Shown here: positions 1 through 9,895 of the stretch, piece after piece
How positions within the stretch are numbered: the stretch's first letter is position 1
How the letters are laid out: each line of letters starts with the position of its first letter
Assembly: GCA_964035575.1 (NCBI GenBank)
Contig: OZ037875.1
Coordinates: 868,001-932,000 of the forward strand
DNA length: 64,000 nucleotides
From: Rhynchopus sp. YZ270_cl-10
Lineage: Eukaryota; Euglenozoa; Diplonemea; Diplonemida; Diplonemidae
Direction: 5' to 3'
Notes under the pieces: generated by a model
Databases searched by the model: none
Seen by the model: the letters and a program-made list of their open reading frames with translations, nothing else
Told to the model about the DNA's origin: nothing
Translations under genes and position numbers: made by a program

Positions 1-33
1 TGAGGCGTTTTGCACCTTCAACTTCTCTTTTTT
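1..33 (+). repeat. C-type module, cut by the window edge
   Basis: TGAGGCGTTTTGCACC, TTCAACTTCTCTTTTTT: the right half of a C module. Confidence 0.5.
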
Positions 34-351
34 AACAATACCCCGTTTTTTTGAACAAAGTTCAAGGACACATTGTAAAATATAAAAAAGGGGGTTTCGT
101 TTTCTCCTCCTTTCTCGTTCTTTTCTTCCCCCTTCATTGATATATTTTTTGTGTGTATCGTTTTTCTGTAAAATAAAGCACCTCAGCCTGTTGGTACAAC
201 ACTCCTGGAGGGGTTCGACAATCCTCATCGGGCGGTTCAGTGCCTGATTCATCCTAGAGCCTTGAACAGGTTGGGGATGGAGTGGTAAATGTGCCCACCG
301 CCAGCCTTAACATTTGGGTTATAGCCTGGCCCTCAGGTTCACCTAATCCTT

Positions 352-400
352 GCAGTGCCTGCTTCATCCCAGCCGTTTTGCAGTGTCAACTTCATTTCAT
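352..400 (+). repeat. C-type module
   Basis: CAGTGCCTGCTTCATCCC, AGCCGTTTTGCAGTGTCAAC, TTCATTTC. Followed by a D module after 18 bp. Confidence 0.5.
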
Positions 401-417
401 AAGGTGAACTAGGTTGC

Positions 418-525
418 TGTTACGAAGCTTGCTGCAAAGGGGAGAGGTAGTATTTACCCGGTACGGTCGCTAATTCATCCCTCAAGAGGATTGCGCAATC
501 TTTACGAAACAACTTACCATTTTGA
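418..525 (+). repeat. D-type module
   Basis: GTTACGAAGCTTGCTGCAAA, GGTACGGTCGCTAATTC, ATCCCTCAAGAGGAT as a small hairpin, then GAAACAACTTACC. Confidence 0.55.
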
Positions 526-690
526 GGCTTACGTTTCATCTCATAACCTTTTTCTGTTGTTTTAGTGTTATTCCCCTTTTTGGGGATTGTTTCTTAGATT
601 TTCCAATTCCGTTTCTCTAATTTTCTATTCTTCGAATGGAAATAAAATGAAATTGATTATTTTTTCCCCACCCCGGTCAGCCGGCCATAT

Positions 691-750
691 ACAGTGTACC
701 AAAGGTACACTGTTCACGAGAGAGCTTTTGTATTTCAAGTCAACCCCCTT
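691..750 (+). repeat. B-type module
   Basis: TACAGTGTACCAAAGGTACA, CTGTTCACGAGAGAGC, TTTTGTATTTCAAGTC. TGTACC/GGTACA form a hairpin with loop AAA. Confidence 0.65.
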
Positions 751-965
751 TTTTTTTCTCGCCGACCCTGCCATATCTAGTACCTTACGATTGCCACTCC
801 TTTCCCTTTATTCATCCTTCTGCTCCCCTTGGCAGGCTGATGACATGCCAAGTTTTTTCTTCTTCGTTTGCAATTAGGTTATTTGATTTTTTTTTGGGGG
901 GTGAAGGCGTCCTTTTTATTCAGATGTGTGTACAAGGTTCGTTTAGGGGGTTTTTTTTCTTATTC

Positions 966-1080
966 CTACGAAGCTTGCTTTAAAGGAGAAATAGGTATTA
1001 CCGATACGGTCGCCAATCATCCCTCAAACAGGAGGATTGTGCAAATCAGCGAAAACAACTTTACTTACCTACCGATCCTA
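966..1080 (+). repeat. D-type module
   Basis: TACGAAGCTTGCTTTAAAGG, GATACGGTCGCCAATC, ATCCCTCAAACAGGAGGAT, GAAAACAACTTTACTTACC. Closest to the kinase-intron copy at 62323. Confidence 0.6.
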
Positions 1081-1262
1081 CTATTTCATCTTTAAATCAT
1101 GTGTTCACCCCCTTTCCAAGCGGGAATGATTGTGCAAACTGGGGGGTTTTTTCCGCTAGGATATTCCTCAATGCAGCACGCTGGGAGTTTGACAACCCCA
1201 CGAAAATTGTCAAGTCCTCTGCTGTCCCAGAAGAAAGGGGTGTTTTGTACTATCAACCTTCA

Positions 1263-1310
1263 TACTGTGGGTGTTACAACGTTATCGATAACGTTATAAC
1301 ACCCACAGTA
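1263..1310. repeat. 48-bp palindrome
   Basis: TACTGTGGGTGTTACAACG, TTATCGATAA, CGTTATAACACCCACAGTA: arms of 24 bp with one mismatch. Could be a miniature element end-to-end or a cruciform. Confidence 0.75.
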
Positions 1311-1384
1311 ATGCAACGCTTCACCTTTTTTGGAGACAGCAACATTTCAAACCCAATGTTGTCCCAGCATGATAATGATCGTTA

Positions 1385-1932
1385 CTGGGGGGGAGCTATT
1401 AAAGTATACGTATACTTTATTCGGCGGGAATTACTGCTTAAATGGCCAAAAAACGAAAAGGGGGGGGGGGGGGGGGGGGAAATCACTGTTATTTTGGGGT
1501 TTCTAGTGGCCGAAACCTCGCGAAAACACCACCATTGTCATTTTTGGGCCAATCCCAGCCAGTGGTGGGGTCAATGTGGAAAAATGAACAATTTTTTGGT
1601 GACTTAAATTTTCACAAATCTGAACCCCATCAGGCACCAATCGTGTAAAAACTGATACACGCGTTTTAGGTCAAAAATACTCATTTCTCAGCGCAAAGTG
1701 ACCCCATCGCAGCACGCACAGAATCCGGACCACCGAAATCAAAAAAAAAAAATCCGATTTTTTGTGCAAAAAATGCTGAAAAAAATTTTTAGTAAGAAAA
1801 ATGTACACAAAAACCGTATACTTTATTTCACAGATTGCCACGCTCAAAATGGGTTTCCGCGCCGTATACTTTATTACCCCCGTATACTTTATTAGCACCG
1901 TATACTTTATTAGCCCCCCCCCCCCCCCCCAG
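1385..1932. mobile_element. TA-flanked inverted-repeat element, 548 bp
   Basis: Left end CTGGGGGGGGAGCTATTAAA then GTATACG; right end CGTATACTTTATTAG then a long C-run and CAG; both flanked by TA. CCGTATACTTTATTA is repeated four times near the right end. Inside (about 1535-1580) is a stretch that is the reverse complement of the GCCCAAAAATG-type unit of the 13-kb and 33-kb elements. No transposase. Confidence 0.55.
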
Positions 1933-1994
1933 TAATGGTGTTTATGTGCACGAGATGCATATTTCATACAAAGTTTTATTTTTCCCCCTCTTTT

Positions 1995-2061
1995 TGGTGC
2001 GGCTGAAGGGAGGTGCTATTTTGTGCTACTTTCTGCTATTTTGGGGTCGTCGGCCACACCA
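1995..2061 (+). mobile_element. 67-bp miniature inverted-repeat element, first copy
   Basis: Near-identical to 60027-60093; ends TGGTGCGGCTGA and TCGGCCACACCA. Confidence 0.6.
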
Positions 2062-2172
2062 CTTTTATTTTTTTTTGATGAAACAACTTTTTTTTATTCT
2101 TGTCTTTTCCAGGCTCTCCGCTAGGATTTCCGATTTTGAAAATATTCTGTTGATGGTCCACGTTGGTGGGGT

Positions 2173-2215
2173 ACATGCTTGCGCCGCAGGCGCACGGTAC
2201 GCAACTTTTTTTTTT
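2173..2215 (+). repeat. G-type hairpin module
   Basis: GCTTGCGCCGCAGGCGCACG, GTACGCAACTTTTTTTTT. Stem GCGCC/GGCGC, loop GCA. Confidence 0.65.
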
Positions 2216-3545
2216 ACCAACGCCCGATTTTGACTTTTTTGGGACGTTTGAGCACTCACCTCTCCATATCTTCTTCTCCTGAGCTTTTTTGACAGGTAGA
2301 ACGGGTCTGAACCACTTAGCAGAACTTTTTTTTTTTTTCTTTTTTTCCCCATTTTCAAAAAGTTCTGTTGACAATCAACAGAACTTTAGTACCTAGCGGA
2401 GTGCCTGGTCTTTTCTGCATAGGGGAAAGGGGCAATAGGGCAAGAGATGGAATGCGTTTTTTTTCTTTGAATATATAATTACCTCACAAAAATCTGCTGA
2501 CGTACGAACTCCCTGTTCCGTGGCAATACCTTTCTTGTCTTTGTTCTTCCCATTCCCCCCCTCCATTCTGCACGTGTGAAAATAGTATTGTTTTCGCGTT
2601 GCGATAAACGGGAAGCATATCGAACAAAAAAAAAATAATGCAAAACCCGTAAAACAAAAAGCCACAACGGCCGGCATAGTGCACAATGCGCATGGTTAGC
2701 AAAAAAATTGGCGTAGTGCAGTCGCTCCAAGTATATTTGGTGTCTAATAGAAAGATGTCAAATTACCAAAAAAACGACGACTGAAAAATAACAGTAAAAA
2801 AAACGTAACAATGTTGGACCGTACAAAAAAAAAGTTGACATTTTTTTTTGGACAACTTAGGCAACTTTGTATGCTCCAGCATTTTTATTTATTTACGGTA
2901 GTTTAGTGGAGCATATCGTATGTGTCTCTATTATCATCAATTTTTCAAAAAGAAAGAAGAAAAAAAAAGCCCCCGAGAAAACAGGGGGTTTTTCTATATT
3001 TCTCTCCCTTTGTGTATTATGTGGCTATTCTTGGAGATCGCGAGGTTTGTGATCTTCTCTCTTTTTTCTTTGTTGGCTGCAGGGTAGTATTTTTTTTTTT
3101 TTGTGCTTTCAGGGCTTCCCGCAGGATCTGGGGTTTTGGCCTCCCAGGGGGACCAGCCAAAAAAAGGTGGAATTTTTTTTTTTTTTTCAATGATTTTAAT
3201 TTGTGTGGTGTGTAGCATTAACGCTGACGCTACGTTACGTTACGCGCCTTTACGCACTTTAAGTGGTCAAAAAAAGTTTTCGACTTCGGCGAAAATGTCC
3301 CGGCAAACCGTTAAAACTGCTGCATTAACTCGCATATTGCATATCATCTCACGTTCCCCACCTTTGCGGAATAAGAAAAAATATGTCAGGTCGGTAGCGT
3401 GCAGACGTTTCCTCGTATAGACATCTACAAAAAGAAACGACAGTCATGGCAAAGGTTCCTGGCGAAGCCACGGTACGCAACATTTCAAAATACTGTGATT
3501 AAAATTGCACATTTTACAGCCACACTATGTCATGGGTGGCTTGCA

Positions 3546-3585
3546 ATCTTGCGCCGCAGGCGCACGGTACGCTACTTTTTTCTTT
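3546..3585 (+). repeat. G-type hairpin module
   Basis: TCTTGCGCCGCAGGCGCACG, GTACGCTACTTTTTTC. Same as 2173 with one change in the tail. Confidence 0.65.
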
Positions 3586-3818
3586 TGCCATGCTGCATGC
3601 TTCCTTTTCCTTCGGCGTTTGACCAATTGAGTCGCGTTCTGGCTGTGACGGGGTCACTTTGCCCATGAGGCATACTCGTGGTTCTTTGCAACCGTTATTT
3701 TCTGCCTCTTCGGAGCCTGAGCCGATAACTGGGACTCCGCCGGTCGCTTTGCAAATTCCATTATGGAAATCTGTCTTGGTCCGGAGGACTTTTTTGGTGC
3801 CATCTTTTCCCCCTGTTA

Positions 3819-4047
3819 CACGACGGTGATGTAACGGGTGTTACAAGTGGAGTTACAAGTGAGTTACATGTAACTTTTGTTACATGTAACTCACTTGTAA
3901 CTCACTTGTAACCCACCAGTTACAACCTGATTTTGCCTGTAATTCATGTATCCCACTTGTAACTCACTTGTAACTCACTTGTAACGGTTTTTCACTTGTA
4001 ACGTTACATGTAACTTCACTTGTAATGTACTGTACATCACCGTCGTG
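3819..4047. mobile_element. TA-flanked miniature element filled with TTACAAGTGAG repeats
   Basis: Terminal repeats CACGACGGTGATGTA and TACATCACCGTCGTG with TA on both sides (3817-3818 and 4048-4049), Tc1/mariner-like. The interior is a set of direct and inverted TTACAAGTGAG / CTCACTTGTAA and TTACATGTAAC copies. Confidence 0.7.
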
Positions 4048-4236
4048 TAGTTGCCTGTATTTGGATGCGCGGGGACGGGAGGGTGGGAAAAATTAAAAAA
4101 AATGTGGAAAATTCCTAATAGGCAGCCTCGGAACACTCAAGGGCAGGCTGGTCCCCCCTGGTCCCCCCTTATTATTTTTATTTTCCCCCAGGGGGACCAG
4201 TGGTCCCCCCTGGTCCCCCCTGTGGGAAGCCCTGGC

Positions 4237-4314
4237 TTTCATCCAGATGGTGGGTATCGTACGGTGTGGATCAGTTGGTGGTGTCTGCATCAGGTGCTAC
4301 CATTTTTTTCTCTC
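4237..4314 (+). repeat. diverged E-type module
   Basis: CATCCAGATGGTGGGTATCG, TACGGTGTGGATCAG, GTGTCTGCATCAGG, then a T-run. Partner of 27796. Confidence 0.45.
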
Positions 4315-4582
4315 TTTTTTTGAGTCAGCAGAGCAGCTTGCAGGGTTGTCTTACTATAGAAAAAGGATTTCTGACATTACCCACTGCAAAGTGTACTCCT
4401 TCTATTCGCCCTTTTAAGGATCCTGTGAAAAAATTGTGGTTGCTATCTCATATATGAGTCGCGCTTTGCAGGGTTCTTACTAACAGTGGCGGGGCAGTTT
4501 GTGTCAGGGGTGGGACCATACACGCCGAGTTATTTTAACCACGTGTTCAATGAATTATGAAATGAAAAGAAGAAAAAAAGAA

Positions 4583-4650
4583 GGTGGAGATTGCACAACT
4601 GTGGCAACACAACAGGAAACTACACTACTCCAACAATTTTGTCAAAAAAC
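4583..4650 (+). repeat. F-type module
   Basis: GGTGGAGATTGCACAACTG, TGGCAACACAACAGGAAAC, TACACTACTCCAACAATTTT. Confidence 0.6.
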
Positions 4651-5017
4651 AAATAAAGCGAATGGCCAGAACGAAGCCCCCAGTATTTCAATAAAGATAA
4701 TGGACGTGCCCAATGCGCCAGGTTCATCTTTTCAAGTGTTCTTTTCTGAGTTTGGTCAGTCGTTGTGTGTCAGAAGCGTAAGCACCTTTTCCCATTCCCC
4801 TTTTTTATATCCCCGTCAAAGGCACATCAAGTACCTCTACCTCCCCCTGCCGTTTTTTTTTTAACCGAACTAGAGTTAAGTAAGTTATTCATTTCTGTAT
4901 CTGTATCTGTTTCTGTTATTATTTTTTTTGTCTTTTTTCTTCGTCTCACTTCGCCAAAAAATAACTGGTGTTTCCACGTTCACGTCTCTTTTGTTGTTTT
5001 TTTTTTCTTCCAACACT

Positions 5018-5096
5018 CCGGAGTTCGACAACCCACGGAGTGTCAGTGCCTGCGTCCCAGAGGCGTTTTGCACTATCAAAACTTCACTTTTTTTTT
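5018..5096 (+). repeat. C-type module, longest form
   Basis: CCGGAGTTCGACAACCC, CGGAGTGTCAGTGCCTGCG, TCCCAGAGGCGTTTTGCAC, TATCAAAACTTCACTTTTT. The GACAACCC head is not kept in most other copies. Confidence 0.6.
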
Positions 5097-5160
5097 AGAT
5101 ATGTGTGCTCGAGAGGATTCATCTTGCAGATTTCCCCTCTTTTGCTTTTTTTATGTATTT

Positions 5161-5216
5161 CCCAGTGCCCTGCGTCGATGAACGGTGAGGCGTTTGCACT
5201 TTTTCAACGTTCTTTT
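5161..5216 (+). repeat. C-type module
   Basis: CCCAGTGCCCTGCGTCG, ATGAACGGTGAGGCGTTTGC, TTTTTCAACG, TTCTTTT. Follows another C module by 65 bp. Confidence 0.55.
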
Positions 5217-6404
5217 ATTTCACCTCAGATACCTGCAGAACCCCACGACCATTTTGTGAGGGTTGTGGGGAATGAGGTGAATAGGTACCCTCCTATCCCT
5301 CCCTCTCCTCCCCCCCGCATCACGCAACCTTTCTCTGTGGTGTGGGGTATGGAGACGGCAAGGGGGTACACTTTCGCTGCTTAACACGTTTAAACCCTTC
5401 ATTTTCCCCTAAGCTGAGAGAATGCCGAAACAAAGAACCGCCGTGGTAGTAACCTTTTGCTGCAAACAACTGTATATCAACTGCATTGAGCCAACATTAC
5501 CAACCGCAATATCATCAAGTAAACAATGTCTCGGATATTCATGGTAACGACCCGTTATCATCCCCCTTTTTGCTGCATGTTATTTTGATGGCCCGTCCTT
5601 CGAGTTGTCCCCTCTCTGAGAAGTTTTTTTTTGTACTGAACATCAACTACCATTTTTTTCTGTAGCTTTATTGTTCGGAGAGTCAACAAAGCTGCACTCA
5701 GGGTTAGTTTTTTTTTTTTGAGGTGTCAGGCACTTCAAAAAAATGGGGGAAAGGAAGAAGAGGGTGTGTCGTGGCCTGCACTGTTGCCACTTTATGCCTA
5801 TAAAACGAGAGGACATCCTCGAGCGAGATAACATTTATCTCTCAAAAATTGCTGCATCCGTTGAGGGGTGGCTGCACTAAAAAACCTCTCTTTTTTTGTC
5901 CACTTTTTTTTTTTTTTTTTTGCAACTGAAATGAAACTGTGGGCTCGTAGTGGTATTACCCTACATCACCTCTTGTCCACAAATTCATTTATTTGTCCAC
6001 CTTTTTTTTTCTCTTTTTTTTGTCCACCTACCATTTCATACCTTCATTATTAACTGCATTTCTTTTTGTAGAACTGTTAACATCATCGACACTCTTAAAA
6101 GATAGCTCCTCCTCCTCCTCCTCCTCCTCCTTCATCCAATTTCTTTTAAAAATTTGTATCTAACCCATCGCATGGGAAGGAGTAATTCAGAATAAATGCA
6201 AAAAAGACTCACTGTCCAGCGGGATTATATAGGGACTGCCGGGGTCGTACGCTGTTCCAATAGCAGCTCACATTTCGCGGATTTCACTGAACTCTGCGTA
6301 AAGTGCTTCCCAGATGCGACGTCTTAAGTTGTATCAAATATTTTTTCCCCATGGATCGGTATCGTACTCATGCTATGCCTCTTGGGTTGGGGATGTGAAA
6401 GATT

Positions 6405-6803
6405 ATGACAGTCTTCGCGGAGGACCCGCCGGCGGCAAAGATGTGCATACCGAAAGGGACAGCACCCAATGTTCTGAAGCTAGTCGCATTAGATCCGTAT
6501 AGACACACCCGACCGATTCATGGTGTGTCCTCATCGTCTTCATCCACTTCCGCCACATCCGGAGGAATGTCAGAGACGTCTTTCTCTTCATACAATGCAG
6601 AGTCGTAAGTACCAAAAGGAAGCAACTCGGGGGAATATTTCGGCCAAAATAGATCGTCAAACATGCGTGTTATCGCAATCAATGATTTCTATAATATACC
6701 GTATAACGTGGTTTTGCCTTACAGAATCAGTGGAGATTGCAGGTGTCCTCGTCGTCGTCGTCGTCGTCTGAGTCGTTATACGAGGAGCGACGTCTTTGTG
6801 TAG
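6405..6803 (+). CDS. doubtful small two-exon gene, Ser-rich with Arg run
   Basis: Possible exons are 6405-6604 and 6725-6803, joined by a GTAAGT donor and a TTACAG acceptor; together they give 92 residues in frame. The first exon reads like protein (it begins MTVFAEDPPAAKM and ends in a Ser/Thr stretch), the second gives a run of arginines and stops early. I do not recognise it. The donor is not the GTATG type used by most introns in this window, and the arginine run comes from a TCG/CGT microsatellite, so the second exon is especially uncertain. It could instead be non-coding leader of the HORMA gene. Confidence 0.25.
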
Positions 6804-6849
6804 TTTTGACCATTTGAGATATCTCACAGCTTCTTTCTTTTTTTTGACG

Positions 6850-6898
6850 AAACAACCTTTCTCCTTCCCCCTCTTTAACAAATTTCCCTCTCCTACAG
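6850..6898 (+). promoter_or_regulatory. pyrimidine tract with AG, candidate leader acceptor
   Basis: A pyrimidine-rich stretch ends in CTCCTACAG 43 bases before the HORMA start codon. If the organism trans-splices, this is where a leader would join; it could equally be a cis-intron acceptor for an unseen upstream exon. Confidence 0.35.
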
Positions 6899-6940
6899 AA
6901 TCCATTTGGTTTTGATTCAAACACAACATAAAAAAAGTAA

Positions 6941-7642
6941 ATGTGCAGCGTTCTGGTCGGTACCGCACTGAACCCCGATGAGACGGGAAGGTTCTCTCGG
7001 GTGTCCACACGCCTTGCGGTGTCGTCTCTGCTGTTCTTCCGGCATGCACTTCCACACAGCCACTTCAAGATCGCAGAGGTGAGTGGGGTGAAAGTTCCTG
7101 TGTTGGACCCTGCTGAGCAGGCGAGCAGGTATATCATTGACTTGATCGAGCTTGGGTTGATGCCTGCCGTTAAACAGAATGAGGTGCAGAAGGTGGAACT
7201 TTGCATTTACGAGGCAACACCAGACACTACCCCTGCCACGGATGCAACCACCACCCCCACCTCCACCACCACCACCGAAGCGATGGGATGGAAAATTATT
7301 GAATGTCACGTTCTCAACACCTCCACCACTCCCCCGCGCTACCGTGAACAGGTTCCCAGCTCACTGCAGCGTCTAAAAGAGGCAGTAAAGCTGGGCTCTG
7401 CAGGCATGACACCACTCCCAAAGGGTGTTGTCGTGGGGGTAGGTCTGCGGGTGTCCTTCCCTGCAGGGAGTCGTGCACCGGATAGTCTGCATGGTTTCAC
7501 AAACCTCCAGACCGGCATCCCAGAAAACGCCGGCCGGCTCCTCGGGTTAACATGCGAAGATGGGGCTGCGGCATGTGAAGTGTCGGTGGATCTTACACAG
7601 ACGTGCGTTGCTGAAACACACCCCCCATCTACCTCTGGGTGA
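6941..7642 (+). CDS. HORMA-domain protein, Hop1/HORMAD-like
   Basis: A single-exon protein of 233 residues. Residues 20-72 fit the start of a HORMA domain of the Hop1/HORMAD type: a hydrophobic helix containing LAVSSLLFFRHALP in the place of the family's IxYLRxLFP, then a helix ending in VELCIYEA. Residues 140-175 fit the later family block in which a helix is followed by PLP, a beta strand and a PxxxxxGF turn (here PLPKGVVVGVGLR and then a SLHGF turn). Hop1 proteins sit on meiotic chromosome axes and control double-strand break formation and the synapsis checkpoint. There is no room for the zinc-finger or long tail of yeast Hop1; a Thr-rich linker (about residues 90-110) interrupts the domain. 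The start is the first ATG after a pyrimidine-AG tract. A Mad2- or Rev7-like HORMA is less likely because of the PLP block. Confidence 0.6.
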   Translation: MCSVLVGTALNPDETGRFSRVSTRLAVSSLLFFRHALPHSHFKIAEVSGVKVPVLDPAEQASRYIIDLIELGLMPAVKQNEVQKVELCIYEATPDTTPATDATTTPTSTTTTEAMGWKIIECHVLNTSTTPPRYREQVPSSLQRLKEAVKLGSAGMTPLPKGVVVGVGLRVSFPAGSRAPDSLHGFTNLQTGIPENAGRLLGLTCEDGAAACEVSVDLTQTCVAETHPPSTSG

Positions 7643-8364
7643 AAAGGGAGGTGCGTGCACAGTTTGTCTCTTGGAACTGTGCAGTGGAAAAAAGGGGTGT
7701 ATTTGTGGATACAAAAGAAATTCTTGAACTTTGCTTGGCGTCTCGGAAGGGGGGAAAAAATGTCGTTTTTTTGGAAAGATTTCTCAGCTCTCTGCTTTCT
7801 CTTTAAAATAAATGACCTTCTCCCCATTTCGCCCCTTTTTTTTGTTTACAAAGCTTATTCCTAAAATTGGTGCTTCCCTCCCATGGATGCATATTTTCCT
7901 CTTAAACGTCGCTTCTTCTTCCAGTCAGCGAGCCCAGCAACAAAAAACCGTAAATAGTTAGCGTCGACAATGTTGTCTGACAGGATCAGCCATGGCTGTT
8001 TTGCTATGATTCCGTGCTAAGTCCTGTTTGATCAGTCGAAGTACACTGTCGCAAGAGGGGTTTTGAATTTCAGTTACATTTTTTTGATTTTGTGCTGTAT
8101 AGCCAGGAGAGAATCTCATATGTATCGCATCCATCATTGCTGAGTGACCTCTTCTGGGGGATCAGAGAAAAACAGAATCGCAGAATAGCCACGTTCAACC
8201 TCGACCGTGGGTGGAGATGATACGAGTATCGCTCTTGAGAACCTTCCTCAAGGATGCGAAGATAACAGGCTATTTAAACTACTAGCTTCATTGCCATCCT
8301 TTTCCCTCAAACTTTTAACAAAAAACACACAACAGATTAAGATTCTCTCTTTCGCAACAAAGCA
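7643..8364. other. spacer, nothing recognised
   Basis: No coding frame, no module and no inverted repeat was seen. The part from 7860 to 8200 has mixed composition without long homopolymers and could hold a small RNA or an exon I cannot recognise. Confidence 0.4.
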
Positions 8365-8838
8365 ATGCACAACAGAATATGGGCTTGTGAGGTAGGTGAC
8401 CAGCATAACGCACAATACCCGCATATGGGGAGCAGAAAGCGAATGATCGACGACCGCATGCTGTCCTCAAAGACGCAGTGCCTTGAGTTCCGCGAGAGAA
8501 TGCGAAAGGAGGAGATCACTGTCACGGACCGCGTTGGGGGGCCGATGAACTTCTTTCACAAGAAGCCTCTTAAGCATGCAAGCACCCCACCACACATTGC
8601 TCCCAAAGTACCGCAAAGAGACGCCGCCATGACACGCCCCCGGAAGCTCTCGGTAACAGTAGATGGCAAACCCATCACCGCACCCCCAGCACGCTATCTT
8701 CACACCAAAGCGCGTGCCCCTGCAGGAGGGAACGCAGATAGGTCTCTTCTCGAAGACCGTTATGCAGGCCTGCCACTATACTCATCCTTTGCGAAAAACA
8801 CAGAGTTCAGTTTGCCTCCACTCCCAAAATTGAAGTGA
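8365..8838 (+). CDS. small unknown protein, basic, Pro-rich
   Basis: A 157-residue open frame with balanced codon use and no membrane segment. I do not recognise a domain. The middle contains MGSRKRMIDDRMLSS followed by a charged helix (FRERMRKEEI), and the C-terminal half is Pro- and Lys-rich, ending LPPLPKLK. The overall look, a short basic protein with PxxP and Tyr/Phe spots, is like several axonemal or microtubule-inner proteins, but this is only an impression. The first ATG is at 8365; an in-frame ATG at 8425 starts the more protein-like part and may be the true start. Confidence 0.5.
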   Translation: MHNRIWACEVGDQHNAQYPHMGSRKRMIDDRMLSSKTQCLEFRERMRKEEITVTDRVGGPMNFFHKKPLKHASTPPHIAPKVPQRDAAMTRPRKLSVTVDGKPITAPPARYLHTKARAPAGGNADRSLLEDRYAGLPLYSSFAKNTEFSLPPLPKLK

Positions 8839-9895
8839 TGTTTCTTTTGGGGGCCTACTTTTTCGCTAAAGTTAGCCTTGGGGTGGGGTTGTACTCATGA
8901 AGCCTGGTGTCGATATAGGGTGTGTTGATCCTGCGGTGATGTCGAGAATTTTCCAAAAAAAAAGAAGAAAAAAAATGTGAGAGGGGAAAGAAAAAGAGAG
9001 ACCCCAAATTATTTTTTGAAGCCACCACCTTTGCAGTCTTTTTCCAAAGAATGGAAGGGAGGGTGAGAGAAGGGCTTCCTTCGCTATGCCATATTTGTTT
9101 GCCACGGTTTGATTTTGTTTTCTTTTTTAGTTTGGTTTGGACAGCTACGGGTCCATCCACGGTGTTCTGGTCATGCACCAAAGGTACACTGTCACAATTT
9201 TCTGTATCAACTTGTATTATTTCTTGTTTCTTTTTCTCTTTTTTTTTGCTATATTTTCTCAAAGATCCCTTTCCTCTTTGAGTGTGTCTTTTGGTGAAGA
9301 CCTGTCTGAATCGGAAAACTGGAACGACAGCACCAAAAAGATTTATACACCATCAAAGAAAGGATCCAATGCACGCAGCACGAGAGGGAGAGGCTTAGGT
9401 TCGTCTTACCAAACCTTTCCTCATTTCTTCTTCTTCCTCCCACCACCCCTCCCTCCCTGGCGCAGTGGCAACTGTGCACTATGCCCCCATTCTCCAAAAC
9501 CCTTCTTAAACAAAGGGGTTCTGTGCTTGATGTCATCGTTCTGGTGTCTCATTTTCTCTTTGCGTTCAACGGAGGAAAAAAGTGTATTGTCACAAAAAAA
9601 AGGGCTTTTTTTATTTTTTAAATATCGACAGTGTCACGACCTGCAATCTGTTCACGATCTCGTCGACGGGAATGGGTACGTCTCCGGCGTTCTGAGGCTA
9701 TGATGGGAACACCCTTCAGCCGTTATCCACTCTAATTCTGTTATTAAACCACACCGCACCACACCCCACATAGGGCCATGTTCTGCGCAAGAATTACCCT
9801 CACTAGGCATCAACACCCCACCCCGCCCTACCGCAGGAACACGAAGGGGAGAGGAAGGGGGGAGGATTTCTTCAAAGAAAAAAACCCGGTGTGCA
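8839..9895. other. spacer with one B-type module
   Basis: Holds a divergent B module near 9160-9215 and T-rich tracts. No gene recognised. The last 100 bases before the next start are C/A-rich. Confidence 0.4.
9160..9215 (+). repeat. B-type module, diverged core
   Basis: CACGGTGTTCTGGTCATGC, ACCAAAGGTACACTGTCAC, then TGTATCAACTTG. The CGAGAGGGC core is lost. Confidence 0.45.

Larger units (their letters stand above)
1..6404. other. repeat-rich spacer without a convincing gene
   Basis: No reading frame here looks like protein; open frames are short and made of homopolymer-coded residues. The stretch holds hairpin modules (C at 1 and 352, D at 418 and 966, B at 691, G at 2173 and 3546, C at 5018 and 5161, E at 4237, F at 4583), a 48-bp palindrome at 1263, a TA-flanked element at 1385-1932, a 67-bp miniature element at 1995-2061, a second TA-flanked element at 3819-4047, and a CTC microsatellite near 6105. 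Between 2400 and 3100 and between 5400 and 6100 I see only T-rich and A-rich tracts. Confidence 0.6.
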
